A stretch of DNA of 64,000 bases from Chryseobacterium indologenes (GTDB lineage Bacteria > Bacteroidota > Bacteroidia > Flavobacteriales > Weeksellaceae), in the NCBI GenBank assembly GCA_001013295.1, contig LAZY01000013.1, positions 1 through 64,000 of the forward strand. The letters are read 5' to 3'. Numbering within the stretch: position 1 is the stretch's first letter; each line of letters begins with the position of its first letter. Shown piece by piece: positions 8,731 to 17,163 of the stretch. Made by a program: the position numbers and the translations under genes. The notes below the pieces were generated by a model. It was not told the origin of the DNA. It saw only the letters and a list, made by a program, of their open reading frames with translations, and searched no databases.

Positions 8731-9621
8731 ATGAAGAAAATTTCATTTTTAATTATTCTTTTCATTTCCTGTATTCAATTAAAAAGTCAGAATATTAAGG
8801 ATCTAAGAAATAAGATTCATGAAATTGTTTCAACCAAAAATGCTACCGTTGGAGTATCTCTGAAAGGAATAGAAGATAAGGATACATTAAGCATCAATGG
8901 GAATAAAAATACTCCTTTGATGAGTGTTTTTAAATTTCATATTGCTTTAGCAGTTTTAAACCAGGTGGATAAAGGAAAACTGAAACTGGATCAGACGTTT
9001 TTCATTAAAAAAGAAGAGCTGCTTCCTGATACCTGGAGCCCTATCAGAGATGAATATCCGCAGGGAAACATGAACCTTACCTTAGATCAGTTATTGAGAT
9101 ATACCGTTTCACATAGTGACAACAATGGATGTGATATACTTCTGAATATTTTAGGAGGAACCCAAACAGTTCAGAAATTCATCAACCAACAGGGGATTAA
9201 AGATTTTACCATCAAAGTGAACGAACAGCAAATGTCGTCTTTTGATAAATTCTACCTGAATACCACAACTCCGCTTGCCACAACAGCCCTTTTAGAAAAA
9301 TTCTACAATGGAAAAGTGCTGAAGAAAGAAACTACGAAATACCTGTACAGAATCATGGTGGAAACTTCCAGAGGATTAACCTGGATGAAGGCAGGGCTGC
9401 CGGAAGGTACCGAATTGGCTCACCGTACCGGAATATCAAATAGAAATGATGACAATATGAGAGCAGCAATGAACGATGTTGGTATTGTAACACTTCCCAA
9501 TGGGAAACATTATATTTTATCAGTATATCTGAAAAACATCACCGAAGAAATGAAGGATACAGAAAAGATCATTGCAGACATCAGTCGCGCAGTCTGGGAG
9601 TATTATGTAAATAAGCCCTGA
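8731..9621 (+). CDS. bla: Class A (subclass A2) serine beta-lactamase
   Basis: 296 aa with a Sec signal peptide (about residues 1-19). It shows the active-site serine in SVFK (S65, K68), SDN in SHSDNNGCD (S129-N131), an omega-loop glutamate in NEQQM (E165), and HRTG (231-234) in place of the usual KTG. SDNNGCD and the omega loop resemble the PER/CME/CGA/CIA branch, the chromosomal extended-spectrum enzymes of Chryseobacterium and Elizabethkingia. It hydrolyses the beta-lactam ring in the periplasm. I do not assign a variant name. No ampR-type regulator is adjacent, so expression is probably constitutive. Confidence 0.9.
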   Translation: MKKISFLIILFISCIQLKSQNIKDLRNKIHEIVSTKNATVGVSLKGIEDKDTLSINGNKNTPLMSVFKFHIALAVLNQVDKGKLKLDQTFFIKKEELLPDTWSPIRDEYPQGNMNLTLDQLLRYTVSHSDNNGCDILLNILGGTQTVQKFINQQGIKDFTIKVNEQQMSSFDKFYLNTTTPLATTALLEKFYNGKVLKKETTKYLYRIMVETSRGLTWMKAGLPEGTELAHRTGISNRNDDNMRAAMNDVGIVTLPNGKHYILSVYLKNITEEMKDTEKIIADISRAVWEYYVNKP

Positions 9622-9715
9622 TTGAAGTTGTAAGCTTCACTCTTCGGTTAAATTTCCAATTTTCAGTATTATTAATAAACATCTTTGAAAATCAGTGTAA
9701 TATCTGGTTATAAAA

Positions 9716-9785
9716 TTCAATAGAAACGGGCTTTAGCCCGTTTTTTCAATAATAAAAGATCCATTGGCTTTAGCCAAAATCTATA
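9716..9785. repeat. Bipartite REP-like repeat, copy 2
   Basis: About 70 bp. First half AATAGAAACGGGCTTTAGCC followed by CGTTTT; second half TTGGCTTTAGCCAAAA then TCTATAA. Same two-hairpin layout as 3914-3980 and 42497-42563. It fills most of the 308-bp gap before uvrA. Confidence 0.65.
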
Positions 9786-9886
9786 ATCAGTATTGTTGCC
9801 AATAAGACCATAGCAATCAGAAGAAACAAAGCTTTATTATAAAAATTTTAACCCTTTGAAATTCGAGAAAATTCCATAAAAATCCG

Positions 9887-9894
9887 TAATTTTG
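9887..9894 (+). promoter_or_regulatory. -7 box of uvrA
   Basis: TAATTTTG matches TAnnTTTG and places the transcript start near 9901, about 29 nt before the ATG. No clear -33 TTG is present at the standard spacing. Confidence 0.45.
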
Positions 9895-9900
9895 CACGTC

Positions 9901-9921
9901 GTGATTTTCAGACAAAATCAC
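9901..9921 (+). promoter_or_regulatory. Inverted repeat at the expected uvrA transcript start
   Basis: GTGATTTT and AAAATCAC flank CAGAC as a perfect 8-bp inverted repeat 8 bp before the uvrA start codon. It could be an operator or a 5' mRNA hairpin. Confidence 0.4.
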
Positions 9922-9929
9922 TCCAAATT

Positions 9930-12761
9930 ATGAGCAAATCAACAGAATATATAGAAGTTTACGGAGCTCGTGAACACAATCTAAAGAATATTAATGTTAA
10001 AATTCCCCGCAACGAACTTGTTGTGATTACCGGGCTTTCCGGAAGTGGGAAATCGTCACTCGCTTTTGATACGATTTTTGCCGAAGGACAGCGTCGTTAT
10101 ATCGAAACATTTTCGGCATATGCGCGTCAGTTCCTGGGTGGATTGGAACGTCCGGATGTAGATAAAATTGAAGGACTTTCCCCGGTGATTGCCATTGAGC
10201 AGAAGACTACCAATAAAAACCCGAGATCTACAGTGGGAACCGTTACAGAACTGTATGACTTCCTGCGTCTTTTATACGCAAGGGTTTCGGATGCATACTC
10301 TTTGTCTACGGGACAAAAGCTGGTAAGCTATACCGAAGATCAGATTCTGGAGACCATCAAAGAAAACTACAAAAAAGAAAAGATCATGCTGCTCGCACCT
10401 GTGGTACGTTCCAGAAAAGGACATTACCACGAACTTTTTGTGCAGATGGCTAAAAAAGGATACGGACAGGCCCGAATTGATGGTGAACTTCAGGATATTG
10501 AATACGATCTGAAACTTGACCGATACAAAACCCACGATATTGACATCGTTATCGACCGTTGGATCATCGGAGAAAGCGCATCAGAAGGCAGAATGGAAAA
10601 ATCATTGCGTACAGCGATGGAAATGGGTGAGGGAATTATCGGAATTCAGAAATTGGGAAGTACAGATATTGAATATTTTTCTAAAAACCTGATGGATGCT
10701 GAGACAGGACACTCTCTGGCATTACCTGAACCTAACACTTTCTCATTCAACTCCCCAAAAGGAAGCTGCCCCAACTGTAAAGGACTGGGAACGATCAAAA
10801 AGATCAATACCGATTATTTTATAGACAATCCCAAACTATCGATCAACCAGGGAGGATTACTTCCTTTAGAAGATATTAAATCCAATAAATGGATTCTTTC
10901 ACAGATCAAAAACATCCTTGAGATCTTCGGATTAGGGTTAACAACACCATTGAAGGATATTCCTGAAGAGGCTCTTGATTATATCTATAACGGATGTCAT
11001 AAAGAATTCAATAAAGACCTGAAATATGCAGGGATTACCAAGAAAATAAAAATCAGTTTCGATGGGTTGATCACTTTCATGGAAGAAATTATCGATGAAA
11101 GAGAATCGTACGAAGCTATTTTGCTGGAAAGACACTTCACTACAGAAGAAACCTGTCCGGAATGTAATGGAACCCGTCTTCAGCCATCAAGTTTAAGCTT
11201 TAAAATTGATGGAAAGAATATTGCTGAGGTGAACGGATTGAGCCTTTCAGATCTGAAAGACTGGCTGGCAGATGTTAAAGACAAATTTTCAGAGAAAAAT
11301 AAGATCATTGCTCATGAGATTTTAAAAGAGATCGAAACCAGACTTCAGTTCTTACTGGATGTCGGTTTAGATTACCTGAGTCTGAGCAGAAGTTCCAAAA
11401 CCCTTTCAGGAGGAGAATCCCAGAGAATTCGTCTGGCAACACAGATCGGATCTCAGTTAGTCAATGTACTGTATATCCTTGATGAACCAAGTATCGGACT
11501 TCACCAGAGAGACAACGAGAGGCTGATTCATTCCCTGAAAAACCTTAGAGACATCGGAAATTCCGTATTGGTGGTGGAGCATGATAAAGACATGATTCTG
11601 GAAGCTGATGAGGTTCTGGATATTGGTCCAAAAGCCGGAAAATTCGGAGGTGAAATCCTTTGGCAGGGTAAACCGAAAGACTTACTGAAGGCAGATACCA
11701 TCACGGCTCAATATATTAACGGAAAAAGAAAAATTGAAATACCTGCCGAAAGAAGAGCAGGCAGTGGTAAAAATATTGTACTGAAAGGAGCTACAGGAAA
11801 CAATCTTAAAAATGTAACCCTGGATATTCCTCTGGGAAAACTGGTGGTAGTAACCGGAATTTCAGGAAGTGGTAAATCTTCACTGATCAACGGGACCTTA
11901 TATCCGATCCTTAATAAGCATTTCTACAGAGCCGTTCAGGAACCTTTACCTTACAAAAAGATAGAAGGACTTGAAAATATTGACAAGATTGTAGATGTAG
12001 ACCAGACTCCAATCGGAAGAACGCCGCGTTCCAATCCTGCGACTTATACAGGAATGTTTACCGACATCAGAAATCTTTTCGCAGAACTGCCGGAAAGTAA
12101 GATCCGTGGGTACAAACCGGGAAGATTCTCTTTCAACGTAAAAGGCGGAAGATGCGAAACCTGTCAGGGGGGCGGATTGAAAGTTATCGAAATGAACTTC
12201 CTTCCGGACGTATATGTACATTGCGAAACCTGTAACGGAAAACGTTTCAACAGAGAAACCCTTGAAGTTCGTTATAAAGGGAAATCGATTTCCGATGTTC
12301 TGGATATGACGATTGATGAAGCCGTAGACTTTTTCCAGCCGATTCCTAAGATTTTTGCAAAAGTGAAAACATTACAGGACGTAGGATTGGGGTACATTAC
12401 CCTGGGACAGCAGTCAACAACCCTTTCTGGAGGAGAAGCTCAGCGTATTAAACTGGCAACAGAACTGGCGAAAAGACAGACCGGAAACACCCTTTATATT
12501 CTTGATGAACCGACTACCGGACTTCATTTTGAAGATGTAAAGATTCTCATGGATGCTATCAACCAATTGGTGGAATTAGGAAACTCATTCATCATCATCG
12601 AACACAATATGGACGTCATCAAATTGGCAGACCACATTATTGACGTTGGACCAGAAGGAGGAAAACATGGTGGACAGATTGTAGCACAGGGAACTCCTGA
12701 GGAAATTGTGAAATCTAAGAAGAGCTTGACCGGGAAGTTTTTGAAACGTGAATTGGAATAA
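9930..12761 (+). CDS. uvrA: UvrABC excinuclease subunit A
   Basis: 943 aa, the normal UvrA length. The enzyme recognises bulky DNA lesions and loads UvrB in nucleotide excision repair in the cytoplasm. Two ABC ATPase modules are visible: Walker [10 protein letters not shown] near residue 36 and GISGSGKSS in the C-terminal half, signatures LSGGESQRI and LSGGEAQRI, and Walker [11 protein letters not shown] and [10 protein letters not shown]. Zinc-binding clusters are CPNCKG with CPECNG and the C-terminal CETCQG with CETCNG. The next gene begins 9 bp after the stop and probably shares the transcript. Confidence 0.97.
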   Translation: MSKSTEYIEVYGAREHNLKNINVKIPRNELVVITGLSGSGKSSLAFDTIFAEGQRRYIETFSAYARQFLGGLERPDVDKIEGLSPVIAIEQKTTNKNPRSTVGTVTELYDFLRLLYARVSDAYSLSTGQKLVSYTEDQILETIKENYKKEKIMLLAPVVRSRKGHYHELFVQMAKKGYGQARIDGELQDIEYDLKLDRYKTHDIDIVIDRWIIGESASEGRMEKSLRTAMEMGEGIIGIQKLGSTDIEYFSKNLMDAETGHSLALPEPNTFSFNSPKGSCPNCKGLGTIKKINTDYFIDNPKLSINQGGLLPLEDIKSNKWILSQIKNILEIFGLGLTTPLKDIPEEALDYIYNGCHKEFNKDLKYAGITKKIKISFDGLITFMEEIIDERESYEAILLERHFTTEETCPECNGTRLQPSSLSFKIDGKNIAEVNGLSLSDLKDWLADVKDKFSEKNKIIAHEILKEIETRLQFLLDVGLDYLSLSRSSKTLSGGESQRIRLATQIGSQLVNVLYILDEPSIGLHQRDNERLIHSLKNLRDIGNSVLVVEHDKDMILEADEVLDIGPKAGKFGGEILWQGKPKDLLKADTITAQYINGKRKIEIPAERRAGSGKNIVLKGATGNNLKNVTLDIPLGKLVVVTGISGSGKSSLINGTLYPILNKHFYRAVQEPLPYKKIEGLENIDKIVDVDQTPIGRTPRSNPATYTGMFTDIRNLFAELPESKIRGYKPGRFSFNVKGGRCETCQGGGLKVIEMNFLPDVYVHCETCNGKRFNRETLEVRYKGKSISDVLDMTIDEAVDFFQPIPKIFAKVKTLQDVGLGYITLGQQSTTLSGGEAQRIKLATELAKRQTGNTLYILDEPTTGLHFEDVKILMDAINQLVELGNSFIIIEHNMDVIKLADHIIDVGPEGGKHGGQIVAQGTPEEIVKSKKSLTGKFLKRELE

Positions 12762-12770
12762 TAGCTTTAT

Positions 12771-13370
12771 ATGAAAACACTGGCGCAAAAGAATGGAAGA
12801 AATTCAACCTATTTTGAAATTAAGGAAGATGGTGTCTTTGTAAAGAACAATTTTACCAAAGAACTTCATGAATATAAGGTTCATTTTGAAAATATTTATG
12901 ATGACGAGACAGTATTCCGAAAATCAAAAGATTGGGTACTTTTGGCCATTGCTATATCCGTAGTCTTCAATTCTATATTGCTAACGATAGTTATCAATGA
13001 AAGTTATAAGCTCTCAACATCATCGGGAATGATTGTTTTTGTAATCGCTATGATACCCTCTCTTATTATAACAGGATTATGTAATAATGAATTCAAAGTT
13101 GCAAGCTCTAAAAGTCTTGCTGCTGCAAAACCGATTAATTTCTCTTATTTAAAAAAAGAAATGGAGGAGGTAGATGCTTTTATTGCCGAAATCAAAAAAT
13201 GCAAAAGAGATTATTATCTGAAAGAATATTATAAGGTTGATAATTTAATTCCTATACCAACACAAATAGCAAGAATCCACTGGCTGTATGAAAGTAAATA
13301 TATTTCTGAAAGTGATGCCCAGTTTATTATTGATGAACTTGAAACCAGAAGAATTATAAAGGGACAGTAA
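12771..13370 (+). CDS. Hypothetical membrane protein
   Basis: 199 aa. No family recognised. The N-terminal ~55 residues are hydrophilic (a PH-like or bacterial EbsY-like beta pattern is possible but weak). Two membrane helices follow at about residues 63-82 and 90-107 (WVLLAIAISVVFNSILLTIV and MIVFVIAMIPSLIIT). The C-terminal ~90 residues are charged and cytoplasmic-looking, with LYESKYISESDAQFIIDELE resembling a short SHOCT-like helix pair. It starts 9 bp after uvrA and may be cotranscribed, although a role in repair is not implied. Confidence 0.65.
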   Translation: MKTLAQKNGRNSTYFEIKEDGVFVKNNFTKELHEYKVHFENIYDDETVFRKSKDWVLLAIAISVVFNSILLTIVINESYKLSTSSGMIVFVIAMIPSLIITGLCNNEFKVASSKSLAAAKPINFSYLKKEMEEVDAFIAEIKKCKRDYYLKEYYKVDNLIPIPTQIARIHWLYESKYISESDAQFIIDELETRRIIKGQ

Positions 13371-13397
13371 TAGACCTGAATAGATCCTGAATTATAT

Positions 13398-13425
13398 AAA
13401 AGAATTTGCGAAAGCAGATTCTTTT
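13398..13425 (+). terminator. Intrinsic terminator with GAAA tetraloop
   Basis: AAAAGAATTTGC and GCAGATTCTTTT pair across a GAAA loop (one T-G wobble) and are followed by T residues. Ends the uvrA transcript. Confidence 0.75.
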
Positions 13426-13591
13426 TTTATTCTTATTATTTTGTAAAGTAGAATAAAATTAAAGGATTATTTAATCTCTAATATTAAATTTTCAATTATT
13501 TTTAAAATTTATATCATTGATAATCAATGTGGTATATTTTAATATTAACTCAATGTTAACTGAATGTGAATTTAATATGAAATATTTTTAA

Positions 13592-13599
13592 TAACTTTG
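13592..13599 (+). promoter_or_regulatory. -7 box before the small secreted protein gene
   Basis: TAACTTTG matches TAnnTTTG and lies 50 bp upstream of the ATG at 13649. Confidence 0.4.
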
Positions 13600-13648
13600 G
13601 TTAAGAGATACAGAATAAGTTTAGTATAACATTTAAAACCAGTTAGTT

Positions 13649-14053
13649 ATGAAAAATAAAATCCAAATATTGATCGCTTCATTTTTCGTTTGCGGGCTTG
13701 CTGCTGTTGTAAACACTGCTAAGGCTCAAACTACAGATCATAATACCATTCAGGAAATTCAGTTGAATAGAAGTGAAACCTTTAATGATATAAGGAACAG
13801 ACTGGAAGCCAATTTTGATCTTACAAATCCTGATTATAAACAGGGAACCGTCAATTCAGTGGTGAAATTTGACATTGCTAAAAACGGAAAAATTGTCAAT
13901 GTTCACTCTACCGGAGACTGCAAAACCGTAAGCAAAGAAATTGAAACAGTATTAAGTGATCTGGATTATAGAGTAGACCGCAAAAAACTGACCGATAACA
14001 TGGTGGCTTACACTTATGTAATGCCTGTGACAGTCGAGATTCATAATCGATAA
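13649..14053 (+). CDS. Small exported protein with TonB C-terminal-like fold
   Basis: 134 aa. Signal peptide at residues 1-26 (VNTAKAQ cleavage region). The body VVKFDIAKNGKIVNVHSTGDCKTVSKEIETVLSDL is a landmark-length match to the TonB C-terminal repeat found in many Bacteroidota periplasmic proteins (a beta-hairpin in which FDIAKNGKI precedes a helix). No transmembrane anchor or Pro-rich linker exists, so it is not a complete TonB. Function unknown; it may bind an outer membrane receptor box. It precedes the GG-leader peptide gene by 112 bp. Confidence 0.6.
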   Translation: MKNKIQILIASFFVCGLAAVVNTAKAQTTDHNTIQEIQLNRSETFNDIRNRLEANFDLTNPDYKQGTVNSVVKFDIAKNGKIVNVHSTGDCKTVSKEIETVLSDLDYRVDRKKLTDNMVAYTYVMPVTVEIHNR

Positions 14054-14134
14054 TAGAGAAGTTTATTATTCAATAATGTGTGAATAATGAAAACTTATAA
14101 GATTAAATTATAACAATAATAATCCGATACGTTT

Positions 14135-14142
14135 TAATTTTG
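14135..14142 (+). promoter_or_regulatory. -7 box of the GG-leader peptide gene
   Basis: TAATTTTG matches TAnnTTTG and lies 23 bp before the ATG at 14166, so the peptide probably has its own promoter. Confidence 0.45.
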
Positions 14143-14165
14143 CCAGACCATAAAATTAAAACAAT

Positions 14166-14300
14166 ATGAAAAATTTAAAGAAACTGACAAAGTCAGATTT
14201 AAAGGCTGTAAACGGAGGAGAACCTGTAAAATACTGTACATTTTGCGAATGGGCAAATAAAGTAATTTGCAGTGATGTTCCAATCGTTCAGTGCCCGTAA
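14166..14300 (+). CDS. Double-glycine-leader peptide (bacteriocin-like precursor)
   Basis: 44 aa. Residues 1-18 are MKNLKKLTKSDLKAVNGG: a basic start, LxxLxKxxLKxVxGG spacing and a terminal Gly-Gly, the hallmark of leaders cut by C39-peptidase ABC transporters. The predicted mature part is 26 residues with four cysteines (YCTFCEW, VICSD, and a final QCP). Chryseobacterium genomes often hold such orphan precursors, called bacteriocin-like. No modifying enzyme, C39 transporter or immunity gene is visible within the window. It has its own -7 box and a terminator directly after the stop. Whether the product is an antimicrobial, a signal or a modified peptide is open. Confidence 0.8.
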   Translation: MKNLKKLTKSDLKAVNGGEPVKYCTFCEWANKVICSDVPIVQCP

Positions 14301-14305
14301 AAAAT

Positions 14306-14330
14306 AAAGCCGCTTCAGAAAGCGGCTTTT
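14306..14330 (+). terminator. Bidirectional terminator between the peptide gene and the lipoprotein gene
   Basis: AAGCCGCTT/AAGCGGCTT stem with a 4-nt loop, flanked by A and T runs. It serves both convergent genes; the minus-strand stop codon begins at 14331. Confidence 0.85.
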
Positions 14331-14878
14331 CTATTGTGATACAGTTTGTGTAAACTCCTTTAATCTTGTTCTGAGATCTTTGGAATTTCCTATTTTATCA
14401 AAAGTAATATTGTCTATTCTCCATCCTTTTTCTGTGTCTGTAAGATGTATAGTATCGATCCATGTTACTGTTGGCACAGCCATATTATATTCAAATTCTA
14501 TCGGTGCTTCCGCTTTTTTTCCATGAATTGTAACAGATTTGATCTTATAACTGGTAAACCCTTCATACAGGCTTGAGAATAGAGCTCCTTCAAAGATCAT
14601 AGGTTTTTCGTCAGGATGATCGCTTTTCTTTACCTTTTCTATATCTGCTTTTGAGATATTTATTGCAGCCTCCAATGCTTCCTTTAAATCTCTGGAAAAT
14701 AAATCTCCCGAAATAGGTTCATTGTAAATTGTCCCATTGGATTTACCATAATGGGTGTAAAGCTCGTTTATTTTCTCATGGATGGCTACATCTGAAGAGG
14801 AAATAGGTTGAGGTACATCCTTTTTACAGGATACAAAAGAAGCAGGACCCCTAAAGACAGAAATAATAGTTTTTTCAT
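14331..14878 (-). pseudogene. Lipoprotein gene with a one-base frameshift in its signal peptide
   Basis: On the minus strand an ATG at 14878 opens MKKLLFLSLGVLLLL, an excellent lipoprotein signal start, but the reading then leaves frame. The matching lipobox continuation FVSCKKD lies in the other frame, which is open to the stop at 14331. Adding one T to the T4 run (plus-strand A4 at 14835-14838) restores LLLFVSCKKD and a 182-residue protein. The body (residues after Cys) has a NTF2-like beta pattern (TWIDTIHLTDTEKGWRID) but no named family. The upstream in-frame start at 14909 has no signal and is unlikely. It may be a true loss, a phase-variable tract or a sequencing error. Confidence 0.7.
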
Positions 14879-15022
14879 TCTTAAATAATGATTCATGGAG
14901 AGAAGTCAAATCTTATACCAATAAGATCATCTTCTGTAAACAACGAATAACCTGACAAAAACAATCAATATATCATTCGTACAATAACAAAAAATCAATA
15001 CATTTGAATAGATCAAAAAATA

Positions 15023-15535
15023 GTGGATTCCATTCTTAATGTTGCAGTTCGTTCCCTATGCGTTTACCTTTTTATGGTGATCGCCATACGGTTATTTGGT
15101 AAAAACCAGCTTTCACAGCTTAATGCAGGAGATGTAGTACTGTTGCTGCTGATTTCTAACGCCGTTCAGAATGCAATGGTAGGACCGGATACTTCCCTGG
15201 AAGGCGGTATTGTAGCAGCTTTGGTTTTATTTGTAGCCAACTTCATTTTGAAGAGGTTAATGTTCTCTAACCGTTCCTTTGAATCCTTCATGCAGGATGA
15301 ACCCGTTATTTTAATCAGGGACGGAATTGCAGATCAGGCAGCCCTTAATCGAGTAAAAATTACCGAAAATGAGCTGGAAGAAGCTATAAGAGAACATGGC
15401 ATCGAAAATATCAAAGATGTAAAACTGTCTGTTTTAGAAGTAGATGGAAATATCAGTGTCGTTTCTCAGGACGAGAAGAGCAAACAGACCCATTATTCAA
15501 GAATCAAAAGAAAGTACAAAAGAAAATATCATTAA
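15023..15535 (+). CDS. DUF421 (YetF-like) membrane protein
   Basis: 170 aa from a GTG start. Three N-terminal membrane helices (about residues 8-25, 38-52 and 60-78) are followed by the cytoplasmic DUF421/YetF alpha-beta domain (EPVILIRDGIADQAALNRVKI, landmark only, and EDVKLSVLEVDGNISV-like strand VKLSVLEVDGNISVV). RLFGKNQLSQLNAGDVVLLL is the typical family start after the first helix. The function of the family is poorly defined. The acetyltransferase gene starts 5 bp after its stop, so the two form an operon. Confidence 0.85.
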   Translation: MDSILNVAVRSLCVYLFMVIAIRLFGKNQLSQLNAGDVVLLLLISNAVQNAMVGPDTSLEGGIVAALVLFVANFILKRLMFSNRSFESFMQDEPVILIRDGIADQAALNRVKITENELEEAIREHGIENIKDVKLSVLEVDGNISVVSQDEKSKQTHYSRIKRKYKRKYH

Positions 15536-15539
15536 TCCT

Positions 15540-16031
15540 ATGAATTACGAATTAAGAGAAATGCTTCCCACTGATGAAGCCAGAGTACTGGAAATTTTCA
15601 GACAGGGAGTAGATGGCGGTATTGCTACCCTGGAAACAGAAGTCCCTACTGCCGAAGCCTGGAGTATGGAATATTTTAACGACTGCCGCTGGGTGTTGGA
15701 AAATGAAAATAATGAAGTAATAGGATGGTGTGCCTTAAAACCGGTAAGCAAAAGAGAATGTTTCAAAGGAGTGGCAGAAGTAAGCATTTATTTTGATAAT
15801 GAATACCAGGGGAGAGGATTAGGTTCGGTGTTGCTTAAAAAGATTATTCTGGACAGCGAAGACCATGGATTCTGGACCTTACAGACCAATATCTTCTCTG
15901 AAAATGAAATCGCCATCAAGTCTCATCAGAAAAACGGATTCAGAACGGTAGGGGTTCGTAAAAAAATGGGAAAACTGAACGGCGAATGGAAAGATCTGGT
16001 TCTGATGGAGAAAAGAAGTGAAATTCTCTAA
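15540..16031 (+). CDS. GNAT N-acetyltransferase (phosphinothricin acetyltransferase-like)
   Basis: 163 aa from the ATG at 15540; an in-frame upstream extension overlaps DUF421 and is rejected. The GNAT acetyl-CoA site is seen in EYQGRGLGSVLLKKI (Q/RxxGxG/A). EVSIYFDNEYQGRG preceded by GWCALKPV and followed by HQKNGFRTVGVRKKMG match the Pat/YwnH branch, which acetylates phosphinothricin, methionine sulfone or similar small amines. The actual substrate is unknown. Probable cotranscription with DUF421. Confidence 0.85.
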   Translation: MNYELREMLPTDEARVLEIFRQGVDGGIATLETEVPTAEAWSMEYFNDCRWVLENENNEVIGWCALKPVSKRECFKGVAEVSIYFDNEYQGRGLGSVLLKKIILDSEDHGFWTLQTNIFSENEIAIKSHQKNGFRTVGVRKKMGKLNGEWKDLVLMEKRSEIL

Positions 16032-16062
16032 TAAGTAATGAAGATGTATCATGGATCATGAG

Positions 16063-16084
16063 TTTAAGCCATTTGGCCTAAACC
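16063..16084. repeat. Short inverted repeat related to the GGCTTTAGCC family
   Basis: GTTTAAGCC and GGCCTAAAC flank ATTT in an imperfect palindrome. It resembles the second half of the bipartite repeats (GGCTTTAGCCTAAAC) and may be a decayed copy. Confidence 0.35.
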
Positions 16085-16125
16085 TTGTTATATTAGATCT
16101 ATTAAATTGGAAAAAGTAGAAAATA

Positions 16126-16311
16126 ATGAAAAATATATTGAAAATTACAGGCGTTCTGGTGGTCATGTCAATGTTTACGTCTTGTGTGGCTTATGACAAT
16201 GGGGGATATTATCAGACTAAGAAAATTCCGCCGGGACAGGCTAAAAAGATATACGGAGGAAGCGCGAAGGATTATGCTCCGGGACAAGTTAAAAAAAGAA
16301 ACGGTTACTAA
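16126..16311 (+). CDS. Small lipoprotein
   Basis: 61 aa. Lipoprotein signal with lipobox FTSC (Cys about residue 20). The mature part is short and basic, with a doubled motif: PPGQAKKIYG and APGQVKKRNG. The family is common in Chryseobacterium but its function is unknown. Automated annotation has sometimes tied this family to quinol oxidase, which I see no support for. It has its own terminator and is followed by a similar small lipoprotein gene. Confidence 0.7.
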   Translation: MKNILKITGVLVVMSMFTSCVAYDNGGYYQTKKIPPGQAKKIYGGSAKDYAPGQVKKRNGY

Positions 16312-16323
16312 GAAAAACGATAC

Positions 16324-16352
16324 AAAATGCCCTTTTAAAACGGGCATTTTTT
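16324..16352 (+). terminator. Intrinsic terminator
   Basis: AAAATGCCC and GGGCATTTT stem followed by T residues, 12 bp after the small lipoprotein gene. Confidence 0.85.
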
Positions 16353-16429
16353 TATTTTAAATGAATATTTTTTTAATGATTTGGCATCAACATTGATTAT
16401 TGTAAGGTGTAACAAAAAGTGACAATACA

Positions 16430-16654
16430 ATGAAAAAAATGCTTAAGGCTTTAGGAGTCATGGCAATAATATTTATGCTGTCATCTTGTACAGCAGATGC
16501 ATATTATGGAGTAAGATCACCAGGATATGGATATTACGGACCAAGATACTACGGTTATGGTCCCAGATATACAGAGAGGGTATATGTTTATGGTGGACAT
16601 CACGGAGGATTTCATCATTTCGGGGGAGGTCACCATGGCGGATTCCACAGATAG
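16430..16654 (+). CDS. Gly/Tyr/His-rich small lipoprotein
   Basis: 74 aa. Lipobox LSSC near residue 20. The mature part is low-complexity: alternating YGYYGPRYYGYGPRY then GGHHGGFHHFGGGHHGG. The clustered histidines may bind metal, but that is inference. It has no recognised domain. It is flanked by terminators on both sides and so is monocistronic. Confidence 0.65.
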   Translation: MKKMLKALGVMAIIFMLSSCTADAYYGVRSPGYGYYGPRYYGYGPRYTERVYVYGGHHGGFHHFGGGHHGGFHR

Positions 16655-16663
16655 TATTAAAAT

Positions 16664-16692
16664 AAAAAAAGCACTGAATTTTCAGTGCTTTT
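16664..16692 (+). terminator. Bidirectional terminator
   Basis: AAAAAGCACTGAA...TTCAGTGCTTTT stem with flanking A and T runs between convergent genes. Confidence 0.8.
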
Positions 16693-16700
16693 CCTTTATA

Positions 16701-17015
16701 TTATAGTCTTGATTTTTTGGGATTCAGGAAGGTGTTGAAGATCATTACTTCCTGGCCGAATTTATTTTCAATACGCTCTGCTATATTTTTCAGTTCACTT
16801 TCAATAAAATCATTTCTGAGATCATCATTGTCAAAGATAAGCAGGAGGTTATAATTCTTTCCTTCATCAATATAATCGCTGTGAACTTCAGAAAGCATAT
16901 ACTTGCTCACATCCATCAGATTTTCGGTCATTAAAACCAAGGTTTCATCAATATAATTTTCCCATTCTTCCAGATTATTTTTCGTGCAGTGGAAAGTTAT
17001 ACTTAATACGCTCAT
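16701..17015 (-). CDS. DUF4286 family protein
   Basis: 104 aa cytoplasmic protein. The whole length fits the ferredoxin-like DUF4286 family: SVLSITFHCTKNNLEEWENY start, central YMLSEVHSDYIDEGKNYNLL (landmarks), and a C-terminal FGQEVMIFNTFLNP. Function unknown. It is transcribed divergently from gyrA, with about 150 bp between the two starts. Confidence 0.8.
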   Translation of the reverse strand: MSVLSITFHCTKNNLEEWENYIDETLVLMTENLMDVSKYMLSEVHSDYIDEGKNYNLLLIFDNDDLRNDFIESELKNIAERIENKFGQEVMIFNTFLNPKKSRL

Positions 17016-17163
17016 ATTTTAAGAATTTTTAAGATTTTGTGGATAAATTCTAGCACAAAAATCGGCATTTTTTTCGTAAATTAGCCCGTTAATAAAAATT
17101 CGAAATAAATAATTTTCAGACTTTCAGCTAAGGGTCTGACTATCATTATAATAAAATTTGTTT

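Noticed and set aside
14331..14909. Reading of the lipoprotein gene from the ATG at 14909 as an intact protein
   Set aside because: It lacks any signal peptide while the perfect lipoprotein signal is one frame off; the frameshift explanation accounts for both.
15444..15539. N-terminal extension of the GNAT protein
   Set aside because: Overlaps DUF421 in another frame and has no GNAT similarity; ATG at 15540 fits.
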